Assembly (NCBI RefSeq): GCF_046237015.1
Contig: NZ_JBJYIN010000009.1
Location: 1 to 64,000 of the forward strand
Source: JBJYIN01 sp046237015
Lineage (GTDB): Bacteria; Pseudomonadota; Gammaproteobacteria; Enterobacterales; Enterobacteriaceae
Reading direction: 5' to 3'
Length of the DNA: 64,000 nt
Under the pieces are notes generated by a model, which made no database searches, was not told the origin of the DNA, and was given only the letters and a program-made list of their open reading frames with translations. How positions within the stretch are numbered: the first letter of the stretch is position 1; each line of letters begins with the position of its first letter. Positions 8,294 to 16,450 of the stretch are shown here, in pieces. Made by a program: the position numbers and the translations under genes.

Positions 8294-9285
8294 GTACGCG
8301 TCACGTGATTCTGCTGTTTAGCGTGTTGCTTACCAGCGGCATGTTGCTGGCTTTGTTGGTGGGGCATTATGCTCTTTCGCTACGCGAAGTGATCCAAATA
8401 GTGTCTTCCCCGTGGAACGATTCACCCCCGGATCCCCGTAAGGCGACGGTTTTTTGGCATATCCGCTTGCCGCGTCTTGTCGCCTCACTGTTGATTGGTT
8501 CCGGGCTGGCCGTAGCAGGAGCGGCCTATCAGGGGATGTTCCGTAATCCACTGGTTTCTCCTGATATTCTTGGCGTGTCTTCCGGTGCCGGTGTCGGTGC
8601 CACGGTTGGTATTTTCCTTGGGTTGCCGATTCTTTTTATCCAGTTACTGGCATTCGCTGGCGGTTTGGGTACGGTCGCATTAGTGTGTGTGATTGCGAGA
8701 ATGGCCAGGCGACATGATCCTGTTTTTTCATTGGTTTTGGTCGGATTAGCGCTGGGTTCGCTGGGTGGCGCGGCGATCTCATTGATCAAGATCCTTGCCG
8801 ATCCTTATACACAATTACCCTCAATCACTTTCTGGCTGCTCGGTGGGCTTTCTGCCATCACTTCCCATGATCTGAAAGGGGCCGCCGTATTGATACTGAT
8901 CGGTTTAGTGCCTTTGATGCTTCTGCGATGGCGCATGAACCTGCTTAGTTTGCCCGATGATGAAGCGCGTACACTTGGACTCAATATTCCCCGTACCCGG
9001 CTGTTGTTTATTCTGGCCGCAACGTTGATCACCGCAAGTGCGGTTTCGATTGCCGGTATTATCGGTTGGGTTGGGCTGGTGGTACCGCATATTTGCCGTT
9101 TAATTGTGGGGGATAATTTCAATCGGTTGTTGCCCGTATCTGCGGCGGCTGGAGCATTACTGCTACTGTTAACCGATACGTTAGCACGAACTTTAGCGTC
9201 GATTGAGTTGCCATTGGGGATCTTAACCTCGGCTATTGGTGCGCCGTTCTTTCTGATGCTGTTATTGCGCGGAGAGAAGGTATGA
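8290..9285 (+). CDS. FecCD-family ABC permease of the metal-uptake operon
   Basis: A 331-residue polytopic permease of the FecCD/BtuC type, which forms a homodimeric channel for metal chelates or oxyanions. Nine to ten hydrophobic segments are visible. Family signatures are IRLPRLVASLLIGSGLAVAGAAYQGMFRNPLVSPDILG (about 57-95) and ASAVSIAGIIGWVGLVVPHICRL. The ATGA overlaps with the genes on both sides imply tight translational coupling. The same permease class serves the MolBCA molybdate/tungstate importer of Haemophilus, consistent with the ModE-like operator upstream. Confidence 0.9.
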   Translation: MSTRHVILLFSVLLTSGMLLALLVGHYALSLREVIQIVSSPWNDSPPDPRKATVFWHIRLPRLVASLLIGSGLAVAGAAYQGMFRNPLVSPDILGVSSGAGVGATVGIFLGLPILFIQLLAFAGGLGTVALVCVIARMARRHDPVFSLVLVGLALGSLGGAAISLIKILADPYTQLPSITFWLLGGLSAITSHDLKGAAVLILIGLVPLMLLRWRMNLLSLPDDEARTLGLNIPRTRLLFILAATLITASAVSIAGIIGWVGLVVPHICRLIVGDNFNRLLPVSAAAGALLLLLTDTLARTLASIELPLGILTSAIGAPFFLMLLLRGEKV

Positions 9286-10037
9286 CTGCCGCTGTCGCCA
9301 CACTTCGATCGGTTGATGTGGGATATGGCGTAAACGTCGTGAATCGTCAGGTCTCACTATCACTCTTACCCGGCCAGATTACCTGCTTATTGGGGGCGAA
9401 TGGCAGCGGGAAAACCACGTTAATGCGGACATTACTGGGGCTGATCCCACCGCTTGCAGGGCAAATATGGGTGGCGGGGAAACCGTTAGCGCATTGGTCC
9501 GCCGAAGCGTTGGCCCGTATTGTGGCGTATGTTCCTCAAGCCCATCATTCTCCTTTTTCATTCCGCGTGTTGGATATGGTGCTAATGGGGAGTCACGCTC
9601 GACTGTCACTGTTTTCCGTACCGGGGAAGCAGGAAGTGGTACGAGCGGAAAATGCCCTGTCGCAGCTTGGCATTTTATCCCTTAGCCAACGTTTATACGC
9701 CACGCTGAGCGGAGGGGAGCGGCAACTGGTGCTGATTGCCCGGGCGCTGGTTCAGCAGCCGATACTCCTTGTGATGGATGAACCGGCGGCGAGTCTTGAT
9801 TTTGGTAATCAAATCAAATTATTGGCGCATATTAAACGGCTGAAATCGTTGGGCATGGCGGTGTTGATGTCAACGCATCATCCCCAGCATGCCATGGCGG
9901 TGGCTGACAGCGTCGTGCTGCTGCATCCTGCCGCAGGGGCGGAACAAGGAGAACCGGATGACATGCTGTCACCGGAACGATTAGCCACGCTTTATGGCGT
10001 GGATGAAACGGATATTCATGCACATTTCCGGTGCTGA
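9282..10037 (+). CDS. ABC transporter ATPase of the metal-uptake operon
   Basis: A 251-residue FecE/BtuD-type ATPase. Walker A is GANGSGKTT (38-46); the Q-loop region is IVAYVPQAHHSPFSFRVLDMVLMG. The signature is LSGGERQLVLIARAL, Walker B is ILLVMDEPAASLDFGNQ and the switch histidine is in STHHPQHA. All catalytic motifs are intact. The start overlaps the permease stop by 4 bp. It energises uptake from the periplasm through the permease encoded just upstream. Confidence 0.92.
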   Translation: MTAAVATLRSVDVGYGVNVVNRQVSLSLLPGQITCLLGANGSGKTTLMRTLLGLIPPLAGQIWVAGKPLAHWSAEALARIVAYVPQAHHSPFSFRVLDMVLMGSHARLSLFSVPGKQEVVRAENALSQLGILSLSQRLYATLSGGERQLVLIARALVQQPILLVMDEPAASLDFGNQIKLLAHIKRLKSLGMAVLMSTHHPQHAMAVADSVVLLHPAAGAEQGEPDDMLSPERLATLYGVDETDIHAHFRC

Positions 10038-10082
10038 CACCTGGCGGTGTTGGGCATGACTGAATGGATACCAGAGGGCCGT

Positions 10083-10904
10083 ATGATTATTGATGAAATT
10101 GATTTTTCCGAGTTGTATCAGTCACATTTGGCACGTGCGGCGAGAACGGCCAAAGCGCCAGAACATTGGGATAAACGTGCCGAGAAAATGGCCATTAACT
10201 GTGCGGCGCCGCACGATCCGTATCTGGAACAGTTCATTGCCAAAATGAACTTTTCTGGTGCGCAGACATTACTGGATGTCGGCTGTGGGCCTGGTTCGGT
10301 GTGTCTGAATGTGGCTTCTCGTTTTGAACAGGTTTATGGCATCGATTATAGCGAAGGGATGCTGGATGTGGCGCGGCGTCGGGCCAACGCTATGGGCGTC
10401 ACTAACGCGGCGTTTAGCCATTGTGCCTGGGAAGATGACTGGAGCCGTTTACCCGATTGTGATATTGCCGTTGCATCGCGCTCCACGCTGGTTATGGATC
10501 TGGAGCAGGCGCTCTATAAGCTGAATCAGAAAGCTCGCTTGCGGGTATATACCACACACACCGTCTCTCCGACTTTTGTTGACTCTCGTATCCTGTCGGC
10601 TATCGGAAGAACTTCCGCGTCGTTGCCGACTTACATCTATGCTGTGAATATTCTCTACCAAATGGGGATCCACGCCAAAGTGGACTATATTCGTGGACCA
10701 AATTGTCAGGGGAATATTGAAACGTTCGAACGCTTTGCTGAAGGTGTCGCTTGGTCGTTGGGGGGATTAAGCGAGGATGAAATGCGGCGGCTGAAAGCGT
10801 ATTACCATCGGCATCAACATGGAGATTTACCGCTTGTTTCACCGACCCGGGATTGGGCATTTGTGTACTGGGATACTGTCACTTTGCCGGAGCGTACCCA
10901 ATGA
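10083..10904 (+). CDS. Class I SAM-dependent methyltransferase of the metal-uptake operon
   Basis: A 273-residue soluble methyltransferase. Motif I is LLDVGCGPGSV (63-73), the acidic ribose-binding segment is VYGIDYSEGMLDVA, and a downstream block SFAHCAW-like (FSHCAWEDDW) follows. The N-terminal helix (FSELYQSHLARAARTAKAPEHWDKRA) is typical of small-molecule rather than RNA methylases. I chose the start at 10083 because AGAGGG (10073-10078) lies 4 bp before it; in-frame Mets at 10047 and 10056 lack a clear site. The stop overlaps the modD start (ATGA). The substrate is unknown. The coupling suggests the two enzymes act on the same compound. Confidence 0.85.
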   Translation: MIIDEIDFSELYQSHLARAARTAKAPEHWDKRAEKMAINCAAPHDPYLEQFIAKMNFSGAQTLLDVGCGPGSVCLNVASRFEQVYGIDYSEGMLDVARRRANAMGVTNAAFSHCAWEDDWSRLPDCDIAVASRSTLVMDLEQALYKLNQKARLRVYTTHTVSPTFVDSRILSAIGRTSASLPTYIYAVNILYQMGIHAKVDYIRGPNCQGNIETFERFAEGVAWSLGGLSEDEMRRLKAYYHRHQHGDLPLVSPTRDWAFVYWDTVTLPERTQ

Positions 10905-11749
10905 TTTACATTCCGGATGCTTTTCTTGACCAGCTTTTGCTGGAAGATATTCAATACGGCGATTTAACGACCCGGGCATTGGGCATTGAAAAAATCTCAG
11001 GAGATATCACGTTTTTCCACCGCCAGGGAGGGTGTATCAGCGGGCTACCCGTAGCGGAATGCTTGTTAAAAAAGCTGGGCTTGCAGATTACCTATCGGCT
11101 TGAAGACGGAGAATATGTGCAACCTGGTGCGGCGATATTATCTGCTGAGGGAGATGCAGCCGCGTTACATCAGGGATGGAAAGTCACACAAAATGTTCTG
11201 GAATGGTGCTGTGGTGTGAGTGAGTACCTTTACCAGATGCGAAAAATATATACCCGCTATGTTCCATCGGGGCAGATCGCGTGTACGCGAAAATCTATCC
11301 CTGGGACAAAACTGCTTTCAACGTTGTCAGTTGTCGCGGCAGGTGGAATTGTGCATCGTTTAGGCTGTGCGGAAACTATTCTGCTATTTACCAATCATCG
11401 TCGTTTTTTAGCAAATCCTGAAGACTGGGTGGCGCATGTTGCCCGCTTGCGTGATGCCGCGCCAGAGAAAGCGATTATTGTCGAAGTGGACAATCCCGAT
11501 GAAGCGAGAATGGCATTAGCCGCGCAACCGGATATTCTGCAACTCGATAAATTTACGCCGGAACAAATTACGTCAACGCTAGCTTATGCAACGCAGTGCG
11601 CTCCAGGGTGCACTGTGTCGGCAGCAGGCGGTATCAATCTCCAGTCTATTCAACGCTATGCCGAAACAGGCGTCACGCTACTGGTAACTTCTGCTCCATA
11701 TCATGCGCCATCGGCGGATATTCGCGTCGTTCTGACGCCTAAACCGTAA
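10901..11749 (+). CDS. modD: ModD, quinolinate phosphoribosyltransferase-like protein of molybdenum loci
   Basis: A 282-residue member of the NadC fold family. Conserved NadC-like elements are LLEDIQYGDLTT (13-24), the loop TRKSIPG (129-135), HR (152-153), EVD (195-197) and LQLDKF (213-218). The ending AAGGIN...YAETGVTLLVTSAPYHA (241-269) is characteristic of ModD rather than NadC. The NadC motif KDNH is replaced by FTNH (163-166), so a lysine used by true quinolinate phosphoribosyltransferases is missing and the substrate probably differs. ModD is known from molybdate-transport operons such as Rhodobacter modABCD, where its reaction is not established. The start is set by the ATGA overlap with the methyltransferase stop. 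Confidence 0.88.
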   Translation: MIYIPDAFLDQLLLEDIQYGDLTTRALGIEKISGDITFFHRQGGCISGLPVAECLLKKLGLQITYRLEDGEYVQPGAAILSAEGDAAALHQGWKVTQNVLEWCCGVSEYLYQMRKIYTRYVPSGQIACTRKSIPGTKLLSTLSVVAAGGIVHRLGCAETILLFTNHRRFLANPEDWVAHVARLRDAAPEKAIIVEVDNPDEARMALAAQPDILQLDKFTPEQITSTLAYATQCAPGCTVSAAGGINLQSIQRYAETGVTLLVTSAPYHAPSADIRVVLTPKP

Positions 11750-11792
11750 CGTATCTTTTTCGGACGATGGTGTTCGAGGAGACGTTATTGCT

Positions 11793-11820
11793 ATCGATAT
11801 GTAAATAAAAATATAACGAT
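11793..11820. promoter_or_regulatory. ModE-type molybdate-repressor operator, copy 2
   Basis: The 28-bp palindrome has half-sites ATCGATATGTA and AATATAACGAT with a 6-bp spacer. It again matches 17 of 19 specified positions of the recalled ModE consensus. It ends 20 bp before the TonB-receptor start codon, the same geometry as copy 1. No strong -35/-10 pair was recognised around it. Its presence implies the receptor has its own ModE-controlled promoter. Confidence 0.72.
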
Positions 11821-11840
11821 GTGACTTAAGGGAAATTGTG

Positions 11841-13832
11841 ATGCAAATAAAAAAACTAAGTTGGATGCTGTCTATTGGGGTATTACCTCTGGCTTCTGGC
11901 GCGTCGGCTTCTGAACCGGTCGTAGCGGAAAATCGGGGCTCGGATGTCATGACGGTCTGGAGTAGCCCGGTTGCTGCGACTCACGATGTCGTGAATCAGG
12001 AGCAAATCAATAAATTGAATCGTTATAACGTGGCGGAAACGCTGAATATGGTGCCGGGCGTGACGTTGCAGAAGTCTGGCGGACGTAGTGAGCAGCAGGT
12101 AAAAGTCCGTGGTTTTGATAGCCGGCAGGTTCCGGTATTCCTTGACGGTGTTCCCATTTATGTACCTTATGACGGTAATTTGGATCTCGGTCGTTTTCAA
12201 TCATCCGATCTGGCCGCAGTGGAAGTTTCCAAAGGGTATACCTCACTGCTGCAAGGTCCAAATCAGATGGGAGGATCAATTAACCTCACGACGTTAAGAC
12301 CGAAGAAAGAGTTGGAAGCGAGTATTCGAATGAACCAGGGTTGGTCACGAGGCCGTGACAACGCTTACAACATGGATACGTCTCTGGGTGGAAAAAATGA
12401 TTTAGGTTTTTTCCAGGTCAGTGGCAGTCGGCAAAAACAGCGTTTTACCGGGTTACCTCATGGTATCGATAGTCCGACAGCGGGCCGTGAAGGCAAACGG
12501 ACGAATTCTGGTCATGATGATAAGCGCGGTATGGTAAAAATCGGCTTTACGCCGCGAGAGTCTGATGAGTATGTCTTCACCTACATCAATCAGGATGGTG
12601 AAAAAAATACACCACCTTATGCGGGCAACAGCGGTCAGTCGGCACGCTATTGGCAATGGCCTGAATACAACAAAGAAAGCTACTACTATCAAGGAACGAC
12701 GCAACTTACCGATAGGGTCACACTGAAAAGTCGGCTCTATCATGATGAATTTGAAAATACGTTGCTGATGTACAAAACGCTGGCGGATTTCAATGCTAAG
12801 AACGGCAACTATAGCCATTATGCGGATTTCAGTAACGGCGCAGGGCTGCAATTGGGCATCGATATGCGCGATGTGGATTTACTGTCGTTTGCCGTGCATT
12901 GGAAAGATGATGTGCATCGTGAGAAAGGCGCAAAAGATGCACCCTATGACCGCTATAAGGATCGTACCTGGTCAATGGCGAGTGAATATCAATGGAACGT
13001 CTTTGACAAACTGGACATGGTGTTTGGGACGAGCTACGACTGGCGCGATAGCAAGCAGGGCATGAAGCATGAGAAAAATGGTTCGCTAACCACCTATGAG
13101 CAAAATAATCCGCATGCATTCAATTGGCAAATGATGGCGAAGTACCGCTTTGATAATCAAGATGAACTGCGATTTTCACTGTCAGAACGTAGCCGATTCC
13201 CTACGCTGAAAGAACGTTATACGACATCAAAACCGGCTAAAAATCAGACGGCACTGGTCAATCCGGATTTGAAACCTGAACGTGCGCAGAACGTTGAGTT
13301 GAATTATCGCGGCGGTTTTACCAAAGACTGGGGATACGATACCAGCGTGTATTATAACCGGGTATCGGATGCGATTCTGGCACATAATATTACGCCAAGT
13401 CTGATCCAAAACCGTAACAGCGGTCGTGTGGATTATTACGGTTTAGATTTGGGTATCCACGGCGCTATTGATGAGTGGTTATCCGTTGGGGTGAATTATG
13501 GTTTGATCCACAGCGATGCTAAGCGCCGGGAAATTGGCAACATCGTCGATTTACCCAAGCATAAGGTGTTTGCCTGGGCGACCGTTAAGCCGGTCGAGTC
13601 ACTCAGTGTGACCGTGATGCAAGAGGCACGTAGCTGGGGATTCAATAACACGGATAATAATGATAAAACCCGCGGGTTTTCCACGACGAGCGTGCGGCTT
13701 GATTATGACATTGGCGCGGGGGTTAGCGTGAATGCATCGGTCAATAATCTGTTTGATAAAGCGTATGCCTATCAGGAAGGTTATTTTGAAGAAGGGCGTA
13801 ATTACTGGTTAGGGTTTGCTTATCAGTATTAA
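11841..13832 (+). CDS. TonB-dependent outer-membrane receptor, probably for a molybdenum chelate
   Basis: A 663-residue outer-membrane receptor. The signal peptide covers residues 1 to about 24 (cleavage near GASA/SE). A candidate TonB box (DVMTVWSSP) follows, then the plug domain: LNRYNVAETLNMVPGVTLQKSGGR, VKVRGFD, PVFLDGVPIYVPYDG, and VEVSKGYTSLLQGPNQMGGSINL. The rest is a 22-strand-type barrel ending YWLGFAYQY with a C-terminal aromatic. The ATG at 11841 follows AAGGGA (11828-11833); an in-frame GTG one codon earlier is ignored. TonB receptors usually carry ferric siderophores, cobalamin or other chelates. The ModE-like operator 20 bp upstream argues for a molybdenum species. Confidence 0.87.
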   Translation: MQIKKLSWMLSIGVLPLASGASASEPVVAENRGSDVMTVWSSPVAATHDVVNQEQINKLNRYNVAETLNMVPGVTLQKSGGRSEQQVKVRGFDSRQVPVFLDGVPIYVPYDGNLDLGRFQSSDLAAVEVSKGYTSLLQGPNQMGGSINLTTLRPKKELEASIRMNQGWSRGRDNAYNMDTSLGGKNDLGFFQVSGSRQKQRFTGLPHGIDSPTAGREGKRTNSGHDDKRGMVKIGFTPRESDEYVFTYINQDGEKNTPPYAGNSGQSARYWQWPEYNKESYYYQGTTQLTDRVTLKSRLYHDEFENTLLMYKTLADFNAKNGNYSHYADFSNGAGLQLGIDMRDVDLLSFAVHWKDDVHREKGAKDAPYDRYKDRTWSMASEYQWNVFDKLDMVFGTSYDWRDSKQGMKHEKNGSLTTYEQNNPHAFNWQMMAKYRFDNQDELRFSLSERSRFPTLKERYTTSKPAKNQTALVNPDLKPERAQNVELNYRGGFTKDWGYDTSVYYNRVSDAILAHNITPSLIQNRNSGRVDYYGLDLGIHGAIDEWLSVGVNYGLIHSDAKRREIGNIVDLPKHKVFAWATVKPVESLSVTVMQEARSWGFNNTDNNDKTRGFSTTSVRLDYDIGAGVSVNASVNNLFDKAYAYQEGYFEEGRNYWLGFAYQY

Positions 13833-13855
13833 TCGGTTTCTGAAGCCGGAATAAT

Positions 13856-13883
13856 AAAAAGCCAGCGCAAGCGCTGGCTTTTT
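13856..13883. terminator. Bidirectional intrinsic terminator between the receptor gene and accC
   Basis: A 13-bp perfect inverted repeat (AAAAAGCCAGCGC / GCGCTGGCTTTTT) with a 2-base gap can end both the plus-strand receptor transcript and the minus-strand acc operon. Confidence 0.92.
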
Positions 13884-13901
13884 GAGCAAATATGGAAAGG
13901 T

Positions 13902-15245
13902 TTACTGCAAACCGAGTTTCTTTTCCAGATAGTGGATATTTGCTCCGCCTTTCTGGAAATTCTCGTCGTCCATAATTCTCATCTGCAATTCAACGTTGGT
14001 CTTGATGCCGTCAATAATCAGCTCAGCCAACGCATTCTTCATACGAGAAATCGCAATCTCACGAGTTTCGCCATAGGTAATCAGCTTGCCGATCATGGAG
14101 TCATAGTACGGTGGTACGGTATAACCGGCGTAAATATGCGATTCCCAACGTACACCGAAACCGCCTGGTGCATGAAAACGCGTAATTTTACCTGGACTCG
14201 GCAGGAAAGAGTTCGGATCTTCGGCGTTGATACGGCATTCTACCGCATGACCACGCACAACGACGTCTTCCTGTTTGATGGACAGCGGTTGACCCGCAGC
14301 GATACGTAATTGTTCTTTGATCAGGTCCACGCCGGTAATCATTTCTGTTACCGGATGTTCCACCTGAATACGGGTGTTCATTTCAATGAAGTAGAACTCA
14401 CCGTTTTCGTACAGGAACTCGAACGTACCCGCACCGCGATAGTTGATATCGATACAGGCTTTGGCGCAGCGATCGCCGATATTGCGGCGCAGTTCGTCTG
14501 TGATGCCCGGTGCTGGCGCTTCTTCCACCACTTTCTGGTGGCGACGTTGCATGGAGCAGTCACGCTCAGCCAGATAAACGGCATGGCCCTGACCGTCAGC
14601 CAATACCTGAATTTCCACGTGACGTGGATTTTCCAGATATTTCTCCATATAGACCATATCGTTATTGAAAGCCGCTTTGGCTTCCGCTTTGGTCATATTG
14701 ATGGATTGTTCCAGTTCTTTATCACTACGGACGACGCGCATACCACGACCGCCGCCGCCGCCAGAGGCTTTAATAATGACCGGATAGCCAATGCGTTTTG
14801 CATGAGCGCGGTTAGCGTCCATGTCACCGTCTAACGGGCCATCAGAGCCAGGTACGGTTGGAACACCTGCTTTTTTCATCGCGGTGATGGCAGACACTTT
14901 GTCGCCCATCAGGCGAATAGTTTCTGCACGAGGGCCGATGAAGATAAAGCCAGAACGTTCAACCTGCTCGGCAAAATCCGCGTTTTCGGACAGGAAACCG
15001 TAGCCAGGGTGAATCGCGACGGCCCCGGTGATTTCCGCAGCGGAAATGATCGCCGGGATATTCAGATAACTTTTGGTGGACGGTGCAGGGCCGATACATA
15101 CGGTCTCATCTGCCAGTAATACGTGTTTCAGATCGCGATCCGCACTGGAGTGAACGGCAACGGTTTTGATGCCCAGTTCTTTACAGGCACGCAAAATACG
15201 CAGCGCAATCTCTCCGCGGTTTGCGATGACGATTTTATCTAGCAT
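13902..15245 (-). CDS. accC: Biotin carboxylase subunit of acetyl-CoA carboxylase
   Basis: A 447-residue ATP-grasp enzyme that carboxylates the biotin carried by AccB using bicarbonate and ATP, the first step of fatty-acid synthesis. Visible are the N-terminal IVIANRGEIALRILRACKELG, the glycine-rich ATP loop KASGGGGGRGMRVV (about 159-172), and the catalytic block FYFIEMNTRIQVEHPVTEMITG (about 283-304). The length is close to E. coli AccC (449). It follows accB by 11 bp. In E. coli yhdT comes next on the same strand; here the terminator and the plus-strand metal-uptake cassette intervene. Confidence 0.98.
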   Translation of the reverse strand: MLDKIVIANRGEIALRILRACKELGIKTVAVHSSADRDLKHVLLADETVCIGPAPSTKSYLNIPAIISAAEITGAVAIHPGYGFLSENADFAEQVERSGFIFIGPRAETIRLMGDKVSAITAMKKAGVPTVPGSDGPLDGDMDANRAHAKRIGYPVIIKASGGGGGRGMRVVRSDKELEQSINMTKAEAKAAFNNDMVYMEKYLENPRHVEIQVLADGQGHAVYLAERDCSMQRRHQKVVEEAPAPGITDELRRNIGDRCAKACIDINYRGAGTFEFLYENGEFYFIEMNTRIQVEHPVTEMITGVDLIKEQLRIAAGQPLSIKQEDVVVRGHAVECRINAEDPNSFLPSPGKITRFHAPGGFGVRWESHIYAGYTVPPYYDSMIGKLITYGETREIAISRMKNALAELIIDGIKTNVELQMRIMDDENFQKGGANIHYLEKKLGLQ

Positions 15246-15256
15246 GGTAAGCCTCG

Positions 15257-15730
15257 TTATTCGATGACAACCAGTGGCTCGTCAAATTCAACGGGTTGAC
15301 CGTTGTCGAGAAGGATCGCTTTGACCACACCAGCTTTGTCTGCTTCGATTTGGTTCATCATTTTCATCGCTTCAACGATGCACAGTGTGTCGCCAACATT
15401 GACTTGCTGGCCCACTTCGATAAACGCTTTTGCGTCAGGGCTTGGGGTGCGGTAGAACGTGCCAACCATTGGAGAACGAACGATGTGACCACTGATAGCG
15501 GCTGGGGCAGCTGGCGCGGCGTCTGCTGCGGGTGCCGGTGCAACCGCATTCGCCAGTGCAGGCTGCGGTTGTTGCATCATGGGCGCATAAGCCTGTTGCA
15601 TCATCGGGTAATTCGGCGCTGCTGGAGCACGACTGATACGTACTGATTCTTCACCTTCAGAAATTTCCAGTTCGGCGATGCCGGACTCTTCAACCAGTTC
15701 GATCAGTTTTTTGATTTTACGAATATCCAT
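15257..15730 (-). CDS. accB: Biotin carboxyl carrier protein of acetyl-CoA carboxylase
   Basis: A 157-residue carrier whose biotin shuttles carboxylate between AccC and AccAD. The N-terminal domain (MDIRKIKKLIELVEESGIAELEI) is joined by an Ala/Pro-rich flexible linker (about 35-80) to the C-terminal biotinyl domain. The biotin attachment site is EAMKMMN with lysine 123, and the protruding-thumb region is present (IVRSPMVGTFYRTPSPDAKAF). It lies 25 bp after aroQ and 11 bp before accC, so aroQ-accB-accC probably form one operon. In E. coli AccB autoregulates its own operon through its N-terminal domain. Confidence 0.98.
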   Translation of the reverse strand: MDIRKIKKLIELVEESGIAELEISEGEESVRISRAPAAPNYPMMQQAYAPMMQQPQPALANAVAPAPAADAAPAAPAAISGHIVRSPMVGTFYRTPSPDAKAFIEVGQQVNVGDTLCIVEAMKMMNQIEADKAGVVKAILLDNGQPVEFDEPLVVIE

Positions 15731-15755
15731 GGATGTGGTTCCGTACTCTTCTTGT

Positions 15756-16208
15756 TTAATTGGAAGTTGACAAGCGTTTTACCGCAGTCTGTAAAGCATA
15801 GTTATAACCATCCGCCCCAAGCCCGCAAATAACGCCTACCGCTACATCTGAAAGATATGAGTGGTGACGGAAAGATTCGCGTGCATGTACATTGGACAGA
15901 TGAATCTCGATAAACGGAATGGCGACAGCCAGCAAAGCATCACGCAACGCAACGCTGGTGTGAGTAAACGCAGCCGGATTAATCAAAATAAAATCCGTGT
16001 TTCCTCGGGCTTGATGAATGCGATCGATCAAGACATATTCCGCATTGGACTGCAAATGGGAAAAATTAACATTCAGCGTCTGAGCTTGCGTTTCCAAATG
16101 ACTAACAATCTCTGCCAGCGTGGTACTGCCGTATTTTTCCGGCTCGCGAGTCCCAAGCAGATTGAGGTTAGGACCATTCAAAAGCAAAATGTGAAACTTT
16201 TCAGCCAT
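15756..16208 (-). CDS. aroQ: Type II 3-dehydroquinate dehydratase
   Basis: A 150-residue dodecameric enzyme of the shikimate pathway converting 3-dehydroquinate to 3-dehydroshikimate. Active-site features are LLNGPNLNLLGTREPEKYG with the catalytic tyrosine (Y26) on the mobile lid, NPAAFTHTSVALRDAL, and EIHLSNVHARESFRHHSYLS with the general-acid histidine. This is the type II fold, unrelated to the type I AroD of E. coli. Pectobacteria and many other gamma-proteobacteria carry aroQ directly upstream of accB, as here. Confidence 0.96.
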   Translation of the reverse strand: MAEKFHILLLNGPNLNLLGTREPEKYGSTTLAEIVSHLETQAQTLNVNFSHLQSNAEYVLIDRIHQARGNTDFILINPAAFTHTSVALRDALLAVAIPFIEIHLSNVHARESFRHHSYLSDVAVGVICGLGADGYNYALQTAVKRLSTSN

Positions 16209-16325
16209 TATGCTGCTATCTCCTGCGATTTACCCAGATTGCCAAAAGGGTGTCGCACAAAATAGCGCGAAGCGATTCGTTTGTCACCTTTCGTGTGCAA
16301 ATTGTCCGACGCCGAAAATGGAAGT

Positions 16326-16345
16326 CGTGCATTATAACGATAACG
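16326..16345 (-). promoter_or_regulatory. Possible -10 region of the aroQ-accBC operon
   Basis: A perfect TATAAT (16336-16331, minus strand) lies about 120 bp upstream of the aroQ start in an otherwise gene-free 242-bp gap. No good -35 hexamer is found at 16-18 bp, so an activator or another promoter may be involved. Confidence 0.35.
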
Positions 16346-16450
16346 TAGCAATTAGCAGCTAAATACTGGTCTTATCTGCGGAGATACTTCCACAGTAGCA
16401 CGATATGTTCGGCGAAAAGCGAACCGCTTCAATAGTAAATATCAGCGTTA

